31,498 bases of DNA from a virus: the IMG/VR virus record IMGVR_UViG_3300035430_000406, positions 1 to 31,498 of that record; one strand, 5' to 3'. The notes under the pieces were generated by a model. The model was not told the origin of the DNA. It made no database searches and worked only from the letters and a program-made list of their open reading frames with translations. Shown here piece by piece: positions 16,018 through 22,593 of this stretch. A program made the position numbers and the translations under genes. How positions within the stretch are numbered: the stretch's first letter is position 1; the number at the start of each line of letters is the position of its first letter.

Positions 16018-17695
16018 ATAATTCAAATTGTGTTTTATCTATACCATTATGAGTATAATTAAGTACTTTTTGTGTCCCGCAATGCGGCAAAAATGCAATA
16101 TCAAAAAATCCTTTGTGGTTTCCTTGTCCCTCCAAAAAACAAAGATTATCAATCTCTTTGGAGTAGGGTAGGGCTTTATGAACCGCTGGATGGTCTTCTA
16201 TATAATCAAAAAATTGAGATTTAGTGAAAACATAAATATCGTATGAGGGGTAAAGCTTTTTAAGGTTGCCCATTAATGAGTTCACCCATAATACATCTCC
16301 AGCGGATTGTGGCATAACGACAGCAATTCGATTACCTTCATCTAATAGGTCTTCTAAATCAATTCCTTGTTTTTCTTCCTTTTCCCAGTCAAAATCGTAA
16401 TCTATGTCTGGCATTGCGTCTAGAATGGCTTCGAGCTTTTTACCTACGGCTTCCGTTGAGTAATTATCAATAGTCCACTGTCGGCCTTTTTTGCCCATCT
16501 GGAGGCGTTTAGGAGAGTCCATTTGCCAAACCTTTTTCAATTGTTTCGCTATACTAGATGGATAGGTTGACGCTTTGATAAATTGAGTTCCTGGCTCACG
16601 ATACTCGGCCCAATCCAACGGAAAACTTCCACAATCTTGAGATGCCGAATCTTCACCGCAAGAATAATTTGTGACAAGGGTAATAAGCTCTGTCATTTTA
16701 GCTTCAAAGATTGGGATTTCCATACCTCCACTTGTGAATGGATGACAATAAACATCCATCAGGTTATAAACCTCGTTTAATTGTTCCTCGTTTACTCCCG
16801 CTTTGACATTGGTGGTATTCAAAGATTTTTCTGTCCCACAAAAGCGACATTTTTGTTCTTGGCCAATAAAAGCACGAACTTCGTATTGTCCGCAGGCAGA
16901 ACAATAATAGGTAGTTAGGATGTCCTCTTTCTTTAGCCCTTTCTCTTCAATGAGTCTTGGAATGTCCCAACCCTCAGACCAATGAGTGTGTAAAAGTAAT
17001 TTTGCTTTGGGGCAATCTTTTTTGAATATTTTAAAGCCCTCCATGAGGTTTGGAACACTTTTCCGTAATTGGTTTCTAAACACAAAGCCTACAATAAACT
17101 CATCAGAAAGTCCGAATTTTTTTCTAAGTTCTTTGCGTTCGAGATTTGAAAGGCGATAAAAATCATCGGTGTCAACGGTGCCGTGAAGTGTGCCAACATG
17201 ATCGTGACCCATTTCTTTTAAATCTCTTTCCGCAAAAGAAGACCAGCAATAAAAATTTTTTGTTTTTGGTGCTGCTTCTACAGCTTGCGGCAAAATAGGC
17301 TGACTATCCAATGTAGTCCAAATCATATTATTGATTTTGTCCCACCAGGGTTTTTCCCAATAACCTCCAAAAGCCCAAATATCCTCTACTCCAAGATAAA
17401 TGTCTGGCTTGTATTCTTTTATCGCAGAATCAATTGTCGCTGCGCCATACCCAGCCGCACGACCTTTTTGCTGATCTGCGTTTAGTTGTTTTAGGAGCGC
17501 AGGATTGTTTGGTAAAGAGCCTTGGGCTTCCCAAGGTCTAAGCTTGAGGGATGGATCATTCCATTGTGTGCCATTTGCAAATTCAATGATTTCGTACTTG
17601 CCAGTTTTGTGGAGATAGCGAAGAATGTTTTTTGCATTTTTGCCAAAACCAGTAAATGCTTTGGCATTATTGGAATGGAAAAGTATCCGCTTCAT
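16007..17695 (-). CDS. GT4-type glycosyltransferase with zinc ribbon, fused to a GT9 N-domain
   Basis: A 562-residue protein with two parts. Residues 1 to about 430 are a GT-B glycosyltransferase: an N-terminal ILFHSNN strand with TGFGKNAKNI, then VGFVFRNQLRKSVPNLMEGF, and a nucleotide-sugar site SGGMEIPIFEAK (322-333) equivalent to the E-x7-E segment. Unusually, a CxxC...CxxC zinc ribbon (C265, C268, C283, C286) is inserted between its second-domain strands. After a linker (about 430-455) the C-terminus (IAVVMPQSAGDVLWVNSLMGNL, seen in pieces) resembles the first Rossmann domain of GT9 heptosyltransferases; its partner domain lies two genes downstream. The start shares bases with the upstream stop (TAATG). 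Probable role: building or modifying a glycan; substrates unknown. Confidence 0.8.
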   Translation of the reverse strand: MKRILFHSNNAKAFTGFGKNAKNILRYLHKTGKYEIIEFANGTQWNDPSLKLRPWEAQGSLPNNPALLKQLNADQQKGRAAGYGAATIDSAIKEYKPDIYLGVEDIWAFGGYWEKPWWDKINNMIWTTLDSQPILPQAVEAAPKTKNFYCWSSFAERDLKEMGHDHVGTLHGTVDTDDFYRLSNLERKELRKKFGLSDEFIVGFVFRNQLRKSVPNLMEGFKIFKKDCPKAKLLLHTHWSEGWDIPRLIEEKGLKKEDILTTYYCSACGQYEVRAFIGQEQKCRFCGTEKSLNTTNVKAGVNEEQLNEVYNLMDVYCHPFTSGGMEIPIFEAKMTELITLVTNYSCGEDSASQDCGSFPLDWAEYREPGTQFIKASTYPSSIAKQLKKVWQMDSPKRLQMGKKGRQWTIDNYSTEAVGKKLEAILDAMPDIDYDFDWEKEEKQGIDLEDLLDEGNRIAVVMPQSAGDVLWVNSLMGNLKKLYPSYDIYVFTKSQFFDYIEDHPAVHKALPYSKEIDNLCFLEGQGNHKGFFDIAFLPHCGTQKVLNYTHNGIDKTQFELYEN

Positions 17696-18162
17696 TAATA
17701 ATTAAAATACTTAAACAGGAAAAGATCAAACAAGCCCTTGAGAGTTCTCGCTTCTGCTAATTCTACTCCTATGCCAAACTTTAGGGTAGAGTTTTTAACG
17801 ACGCTTAGGGAAAAAGCTTTATCTCCATTTTTCTTTGTGTAGGGCTTGAAAGAAATTTGGGTCTTGTCATCGTTATAGGTATGATATGCCGAAAACTCTG
17901 TGTAGTTTTCAATAGCATACAAAACACCGCCCACCTCGTTTTCATTTAGTTTGAAGTAAATATTCTTTTCTGGATCTTTTGCGTTGCCACTAAAGGAGCC
18001 CGTTTTCTTTTTAGAGTCCCAGGTGGATTGTTTGATGGATTGAACCAAAATAGATGGTTTAACCTTGTTCCCTTCCTTGTCTGTTTCTACAATCTTGAAA
18101 GAAAACGCACAGCCAGTATTAAAAGAATTTGGCTTATAAATATCGTGTTGTTTATGACTCAT
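17695..18162 (-). CDS. Conserved phage protein, possible ssDNA-binding protein
   Basis: A 155-residue protein, predicted to be mostly beta with a C-terminal helix. Visible landmarks are DIYKPNSFNTGCAFSF near residue 7, KPSILVQSIKQSTWD, a lysine-rich turn (SKKKTGSFSG), NENEVGGVLYAIENYTEF, and a last strand (FGIGVELAEARTLKG). I recall no firm family, but a basic beta-rich protein of this size at the head of an operon that ends with a Rad52-like annealing gene would suit an ssDNA-binding role. An anionic C-terminal tail typical of bacterial SSB is absent. The TATAAT-like -10 lies 5 nt before the ATG, and the gene is divergent to the 18199 gene. Function is inference. Confidence 0.5.
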   Translation of the reverse strand: MSHKQHDIYKPNSFNTGCAFSFKIVETDKEGNKVKPSILVQSIKQSTWDSKKKTGSFSGNAKDPEKNIYFKLNENEVGGVLYAIENYTEFSAYHTYNDDKTQISFKPYTKKNGDKAFSLSVVKNSTLKFGIGVELAEARTLKGLFDLFLFKYFNY

Positions 18163-18167
18163 GCCAG

Positions 18168-18173
18168 ATTATA
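18168..18173 (-). promoter_or_regulatory. -10-like element before the 17695-18162 operon
   Basis: On the minus strand a perfect TATAAT lies 5 nt before the ATG at 18162. No good -35 is found at 16-18 nt; the ATTACACTT that belongs to the opposite-strand box begins about 10 nt upstream, too near for a -35. The promoter call therefore rests on the -10 and position alone. Confidence 0.4.
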
Positions 18174-18180
18174 AGACAAA

Positions 18181-18189
18181 AAGTGTAAT
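18181..18189 (+). promoter_or_regulatory. Putative AAGTGTAA-type promoter for the 18199 gene
   Basis: AAGTGTAAT ends 9 nt before the ATG at 18199. Same box and spacing as before 5122. No Shine-Dalgarno sequence lies between box and ATG, so any transcript starting after the box would have little or no leader. Confidence 0.5.
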
Positions 18190-18198
18190 ATTCTATAC

Positions 18199-18855
18199 AT
18201 GGCTTATTTAAATCATAATTTGCCCACTTTTACTTGTTTTATTAGGAACGAATATCTTTTTAATCATGAAAAGGGACATAAGGAATATACATTATGCGAC
18301 GTTCACTCAGTGGCGTCTATGGAAAAAAGAGTGCCATTATTTGAATGTTACTTAGATAATGGAGTAAATTGGACAAGAAGGCCAATAACAGCACTATGTT
18401 GGAAGAAATGCGACCCTGTTCCTCTTGAGGAGTCTATGTATTGGGATTGTTTTTCTCCGTATGTTGATGTTAATATTAGAACCAGATTGAAAGGCTTGAG
18501 GGCGGTTTTAATTACGCCATCAAACAAAAGAGAATGGGGCGAATATATGTTTACTATTGATTGGGCTTGGGAGAGTAAAAGCGTATTGGATACAAATTTC
18601 TCAGAGCATCCAGAACATAAGTGTGCGCATTTTTTCAAGATGGAAAATGGCAACTTTTATGCCTATCCAAACAATAGAATAATTTGGCATGATGATGCAT
18701 GGGTAGAAAAGCCGCTTACATCAAACCCTGGATACCAAATCGATCAAAATGTTTATAGCGTAGAAAACAAAAGAATTAAATACACAGATAATTCTTTCAT
18801 GACAGAATTTAGTGATCTGAATTACACTGAGAAGGATTCAAAAAACGAATCGTAG
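18199..18855 (+). CDS. Unrecognised conserved-looking phage protein, single-gene unit
   Basis: A 218-residue protein, the only plus-strand gene in the right-hand part of the window. It is rich in Trp, Tyr, His and Cys, with cysteines at residues 13, 33, 50, 67 and 71, and segments such as TFTCFIRNEYLFNHEKGHKEY, VPLFECYLDNGVNWTRRP and WDCFSPYVDV that look like tightly conserved surface or core motifs. No known catalytic triad, nucleotide-binding loop, signal peptide or membrane helix is evident. It has its own AAGTGTAAT promoter-like box and runs into the leftward 18822 gene, overlapping it by 34 bp at the 3' end. The shared box with the tail operon hints at late expression. I do not recognise a function. 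Confidence 0.6.
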   Translation: MAYLNHNLPTFTCFIRNEYLFNHEKGHKEYTLCDVHSVASMEKRVPLFECYLDNGVNWTRRPITALCWKKCDPVPLEESMYWDCFSPYVDVNIRTRLKGLRAVLITPSNKREWGEYMFTIDWAWESKSVLDTNFSEHPEHKCAHFFKMENGNFYAYPNNRIIWHDDAWVEKPLTSNPGYQIDQNVYSVENKRIKYTDNSFMTEFSDLNYTEKDSKNES

Positions 18856-19586
18856 GAATTGGTTAGATCTTCTATTGATTTAATTTTTTCGTCTTGGTCT
18901 AATAGGTCGTGATATTTTGATTCATCGGCGCACCATTTTCTTCCTGTCCAAAACTCAAATCCTGGGAACGAGCTTTTGTATTTTCCGTGATTTTCGTAAC
19001 TTGGCCCAAGATATAAATACTTCAATTTTAATTCTTTAGCTAGCTTTATCTCCCTATATGTAGAAAACCTGCCAAGCCCTAAAACTTTATCTTTATAATC
19101 CCAGCAAAATTGATGACATATCAAACTTTCTCCAACTTTTTCAACTACGCTGAAAGCAATATCGCCATACATTAAAAATATATCATTGCTATTTTTGTAA
19201 GTATTTAAAAACTCTTCTTCGGATAGGGTTGAGGAAAAGTTTTTGTGAGTTACATAATTTAAATAAATTTTATATAGTTTTTTAAAGTCTGGATTAGTAG
19301 TAACTTCTATCTCTATGTTGCCTCTATTGATTTTTTTCCAAGCCTTTCTTTCATTTTTTGTTTCTATATATTTGCTTAAATCTAGTCTAGTTTGACGGCT
19401 TTGGTACCAAATTGCTTTATTTTGATTCACGAAGTTTGTATCTTGATTGTACCATATATTGGATGGACACCAACCATTATTGAGAGCCTCTTGCTCTTCT
19501 TTTTTTTCTACAGTTGCGCTAATTAATGTGTGTATAAAATCTGTATCTGCTTGTTTGCCACAAATATGGTCAAAAAATAATTTCAT
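18822..19586 (-). CDS. Aminoacyl-tRNA-protein transferase (ATE/Bpt)-like protein
   Basis: A 254-residue protein matching the layout of arginyl/leucyl-tRNA-protein transferases, which add an amino acid to protein N-termini and so create N-degrons. The N-terminal part has NNGWCPSNIWY and then SRQTRLDLSKY-x-RKAWKKIN (about residues 37-87), like the family's GW-x, LRIDLSKF and SQRRVLKKN elements. The C-terminal GNAT-like domain has the strongest match: LGLGRFSTYREIKLAKEL (169-186), KYLYLGPSYENHGKYKS, and F-x2-FEFWTGRKW, equivalent to LGT-x4-REI-x2A, YLGYWI-x-KM-YK, and the final W. The multi-Cys N-terminal cluster of classical enzymes is mostly missing, so tRNA use is not certain. It follows the pseudokinase-like gene with a TAATG junction. 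Confidence 0.68.
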   Translation of the reverse strand: MKLFFDHICGKQADTDFIHTLISATVEKKEEQEALNNGWCPSNIWYNQDTNFVNQNKAIWYQSRQTRLDLSKYIETKNERKAWKKINRGNIEIEVTTNPDFKKLYKIYLNYVTHKNFSSTLSEEEFLNTYKNSNDIFLMYGDIAFSVVEKVGESLICHQFCWDYKDKVLGLGRFSTYREIKLAKELKLKYLYLGPSYENHGKYKSSFPGFEFWTGRKWCADESKYHDLLDQDEKIKSIEDLTNSYDSFFESFSV

Positions 19587-20836
19587 TATTGATACATTTC
19601 TTGTATAATTTTTAACTCTTCTAGATCATACGTTTTGACCGTAGGCATTACTGTGAAAAACAACTTATCAAAAGATTTAATATACTCTGGGAAAACTGTT
19701 TCTAAGGTCGGCTTAAGGTTTAAATATAGATTCATGTAATGCTCTAATTTTTCTTTTTTTGTGAACGCTCCGTAGGCCGCAAAGTGAAACAGTATTCTAG
19801 ATAACAATTCTTGAAAAAATAAAATTCTATTTAATTTTGCCTTTTCTTCATATTTTAGCAAAAATTCTGAAATAGAAATGCCTCCCAAGATATTAGAGTG
19901 TTGATGGTATTTTGTCAAAAAGTTTTTAATTGAACTTTTATTTTTAAAAAGATATAAATTATTAACCACTCTTAGGAGACTGTAATAAAGATCAGCGGAG
20001 TGACTATATTCAAAATTTATAAATTTTATATATTGAGATTGGTATAAAATATTTGATTTTTTTAAATTTCCATGACACAGCACAGAAATGTCCTCTTTGT
20101 ATTGAGGTAAAAACTCTTCTTTGATTTTGGAAAAAATGTCTTTTAGGTTTTGTGGAGTGAGATCCGTCAATTTTTCAAACATGAGAATTTCTTTTTCATT
20201 TATCTCTTCTAGGGCTTCGGTGATAGATTCATTTTCATGAAAGTTATCCATAAATGATGTAATATTTGTTGTATCGCTTTCGTGGACTCCGTCTAGAACC
20301 GCCGAGAATGTTCCAAAGTTATATTCTAAATCATTAATTCCGAAGGTCTCAAAACTTTCGCCGTTTTCCCACGTTGTTAGCAAAAACTCTATTCCAGAAT
20401 CTTGTTCGTTTCTATACGCAATTAACTGTGGGCTAAAAAGACTTGGCACGGATTTGAGAGCATCTCTTTCTCTCGATAATTTTTTATTTTCTGGATCTAT
20501 GCTTATTTTTAAAATTAAACAAATTATATTTTCACCGTATTTAATTTCGACCCTTACGCTTTCGTAAAAAAAGTTTGAATTGATCGGTGTTAATGAAACT
20601 CCATCTTCTTTAAGTCCAAGCGAAATATCTTTTAACAGTTCATATTTGGGGTCTTGCAATGTAGCGTTTTTTGTATTTTCTGGAAGACATTCAACGAGTT
20701 CGCTAAGCGTAAGGGTAGAAAGAAATTTGAGTATAATATCTTTTTCAAATTGTGATAATTCGTTAGATCTGCCCAATGGATCTGGGTCAATAACCACATA
20801 ATTATTCAATGACACCTGTTTGTCGTCTTCCAGCAT
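19586..20836 (-). CDS. APH/choline-kinase-fold protein lacking catalytic aspartates (pseudokinase-like)
   Basis: A 416-residue protein with the aminoglycoside-phosphotransferase fold: an N-lobe around residues 85-160 ending in the hinge-like FLLTTWENGESF, then a helical C-lobe with CHGNLKKSNIL (254-264) and KFINFEYS (271-278). These correspond to the family's HGD-x4-N catalytic loop and D-x-E/D metal site. Both key aspartates are asparagines here (N257 and N274), while H255, N262 and E276 are kept. The enzyme is therefore likely inactive or strongly altered as a kinase and may bind a ligand or protein instead. It starts after a strong terminator with its own GTGTAAT-type box and is coupled by TAATG to the transferase-like gene. 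The fold is fairly clear; the role is unknown. Confidence 0.72.
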   Translation of the reverse strand: MLEDDKQVSLNNYVVIDPDPLGRSNELSQFEKDIILKFLSTLTLSELVECLPENTKNATLQDPKYELLKDISLGLKEDGVSLTPINSNFFYESVRVEIKYGENIICLILKISIDPENKKLSRERDALKSVPSLFSPQLIAYRNEQDSGIEFLLTTWENGESFETFGINDLEYNFGTFSAVLDGVHESDTTNITSFMDNFHENESITEALEEINEKEILMFEKLTDLTPQNLKDIFSKIKEEFLPQYKEDISVLCHGNLKKSNILYQSQYIKFINFEYSHSADLYYSLLRVVNNLYLFKNKSSIKNFLTKYHQHSNILGGISISEFLLKYEEKAKLNRILFFQELLSRILFHFAAYGAFTKKEKLEHYMNLYLNLKPTLETVFPEYIKSFDKLFFTVMPTVKTYDLEELKIIQEMYQ

Positions 20837-20846
20837 ATTAGTATAT

Positions 20847-20855
20847 ATTACACAA
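20847..20855 (-). promoter_or_regulatory. Putative GTGTAAT-type promoter for the 20836 operon
   Basis: TTGTGTAAT on the minus strand, ending 10 nt before the ATG at 20836 and directly after the T-run of a terminator. It is a variant of the AAGTGTAA box found before other lead genes. Confidence 0.5.
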
Positions 20856-20878
20856 AAAAGGCGGTATTTCTACCGCCT
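20853..20878 (-). terminator. Rho-independent terminator
   Basis: On the minus strand an 8 bp stem (AGGCGGTA pairing with TACCGCCT, positions 20871-20878 and 20859-20866) closes a GAAA loop and is followed by a run of T (20854-20859). It lies 7 bp after the stop of the 69-residue gene and ends the long replication transcript. The clearest terminator in the window. Confidence 0.9.
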
Positions 20879-20884
20879 AGAGTT

Positions 20885-21094
20885 TTAGATCTTTGTTTCA
20901 CCCATTGAGAACTTGGAAAGGCTCGACTTTGCGAACTTCCGAGTTTTTTGGGCATTTCGATCTCGCACAACCACATATTGTGGGGTTTCACGAACGAATT
21001 GTGCGTTTAGGGTTTCCCCCTGCCGAGTTGTAAGACCGAAGAAACGGCCACGACTCGCACTGATTGCTTTTACTATACGGTTTGTTTTTCTCAT
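20885..21094 (-). CDS. Small basic protein (69 aa), unrecognised, possible nucleic-acid binder
   Basis: A 69-residue protein, strongly basic (many Arg and Lys). A likely short beta-barrel core reads FFGLTTRQGETLNAQFV, then YVVVRDRN, with a tail KTRKFAKSSLSKF; this is reminiscent of small SH3-like or ribosomal-type folds that bind RNA or DNA. No named family is certain. It starts 2 bp after the stop of the AAA+ gene and is the last gene of the replication transcript, just before the strong terminator. Its base composition looks more GC-rich than its flanks. Length and the clean stop make it a believable gene despite its size. Confidence 0.7.
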   Translation of the reverse strand: MRKTNRIVKAISASRGRFFGLTTRQGETLNAQFVRETPQYVVVRDRNAQKTRKFAKSSLSKFSMGETKI

Positions 21095-21096
21095 AA

Positions 21097-22593
21097 TTAA
21101 AATCCTATTCTACCTTTGATTCTGATATTTTTGCCAGATTTAATATTTTCTATTGATTCGTTTAATTTATGTGCAAATATATCATATATAGTCTCTGTGT
21201 CAATAATAAAAGTTTGTTTTTCCAACTTTTTTCCCCAATCTAGTAGTATTTTTTCATATTTTTTTTGAAATTTATGAAATTCTTTAGAATTGGTAAATTT
21301 TTGATCAGAAAACATCGGCTCCATGTCTTTAGCCTCTTGAGGTCTGACTACATTGATTTTTTTTGTTTTTGCTCCAGATTCGTCTAGGATGTCGAAAGCC
21401 TTGTCTGGGAATTTTTTCTCTGGGATATATTTACAGCAAAGATCTATAATCAAATCTATAATTTCCTCTGAGTATTTAACCTGATGGTAGTTTTCGTAGG
21501 AAGTTTTTGCACTCATCAAAAGTGTTTTCACATCTTCTTTGGAGGGTTCTGCTATATTGATGTTTTCGAAACGCCGATCTAGTGCGGCATCCCTTTTAAA
21601 ATATCTTTTGTATTCTTCTTCTGTTGTAGCTCCTATGCAAGAAATTTCCCCTCTAGATAGGGCAGGCTTTAATATATTGGCTAAGTCGAGACTGCCTTCA
21701 GAACTGCCAGAACCGATGATTGTGTGGATTTCATCAATGAATAAAATGTATTGAGGGTTTTGGGAAACAAACTCCAAAATGTTTTTCATCTTTTCTTCCA
21801 TTTGCCCTCTGAAGATTGTCCCAGAGATTACTGATGTAATATCCAGCGTCAGAATTTCTTTATGCAAAAGAAGGTCTGGGCACTCTCTCTGGACTATTTT
21901 TTCTGCCATACCCTCTACCAGTGCGGTTTTGCCAACGCCAGCGTCTCCTACAAAAATTATATTGCTCTTATTTTTTCTAAGCAGGATTTCAAAAGCTCTT
22001 TCTATTTCTTTGTCTCTGCCAAAAATTTCAAAAGTTCCCCTTTTGGCTATTTTTTGATTAAGATTTTCGCAACAATTTTCCGTTGGATTCGAGTTTTTTG
22101 TTTGGGTAGATCCTGCTGCGGTTTGGTTGCCTTGTGGCGTAATGGATTCAAAACCTTTTGAAATGCACTCAGAAAGATTTGTATTAAGTTTTTTAAGATC
22201 AATTTCTAGGCTATTTAAAAACTCTATAATTTCGTCTCTGGATTGTAAGCAAGATAGGAAAATGTGATCTACTCCAATATAATCGTGCCCTTTTTTGTTG
22301 GCAATTTTTGCAGAAAGTTCCAAGATTTCAAAGATTTCTGGAGCATAGATTTTTTTCTTTCTTTTTGGCTCTTTATATGCTTCCAAGATCTGGTAAAAAG
22401 CATCTGCCAGTGCTGCTTGGTTAATGTCTATACTTTGTAGAGAGAACCCAATGTTTGCATTATCCTTTAGTAGTAGGATATATACCAAATGAAGATCAAC
22501 AACTTTTAAGTGACCTAGTTCATCTGCAATTTTTCGGGATTCTTCGATTGCACTTTTGGCGCTTGGCGTTAAATTAAATTTAGTAAAGTCCAT
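21097..22593 (-). CDS. Single-ring Clp-type AAA+ ATPase (ClpC/ClpA N-domain plus D1 only)
   Basis: A 498-residue protein. Residues 1-150 are two Clp_N repeats (LTPSAKSAIEESRKIADELGHLKVV; then GHDYIGVDHIFLSCL), the substrate- and adaptor-binding part of ClpA/ClpC. The D1 AAA+ domain has Walker A GDAGVGKT (216-223), an aromatic pore loop FRG (261-263), Walker B ILFIDEIH (283-290), sensor-1 GATT (321-324) and an arginine finger RRFE (340-343). The protein ends at the place where ClpA/B/C would continue into D2, so the D2 ring and ClpP-docking loop are missing. Known full-length relatives are about 750-850 residues. It could unfold or remodel a replication or host protein without proteolysis. Coupled to the polymerase by TAATG. 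Confidence 0.87.
   Translation of the reverse strand: MDFTKFNLTPSAKSAIEESRKIADELGHLKVVDLHLVYILLLKDNANIGFSLQSIDINQAALADAFYQILEAYKEPKRKKKIYAPEIFEILELSAKIANKKGHDYIGVDHIFLSCLQSRDEIIEFLNSLEIDLKKLNTNLSECISKGFESITPQGNQTAAGSTQTKNSNPTENCCENLNQKIAKRGTFEIFGRDKEIERAFEILLRKNKSNIIFVGDAGVGKTALVEGMAEKIVQRECPDLLLHKEILTLDITSVISGTIFRGQMEEKMKNILEFVSQNPQYILFIDEIHTIIGSGSSEGSLDLANILKPALSRGEISCIGATTEEEYKRYFKRDAALDRRFENINIAEPSKEDVKTLLMSAKTSYENYHQVKYSEEIIDLIIDLCCKYIPEKKFPDKAFDILDESGAKTKKINVVRPQEAKDMEPMFSDQKFTNSKEFHKFQKKYEKILLDWGKKLEKQTFIIDTETIYDIFAHKLNESIENIKSGKNIRIKGRIGF

Noticed and set aside
18168-18189. ATTACA as -35 for the 18162 gene
   Set aside because: It is only about 10 nt from the TATAAT, too near for sigma70; it belongs to the opposite-strand AAGTGTAAT box.
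21097-22593. Complete ClpA/ClpC partner of ClpP protease
   Set aside because: The D2 ring and ClpP-docking loop are missing and no ClpP gene is nearby.
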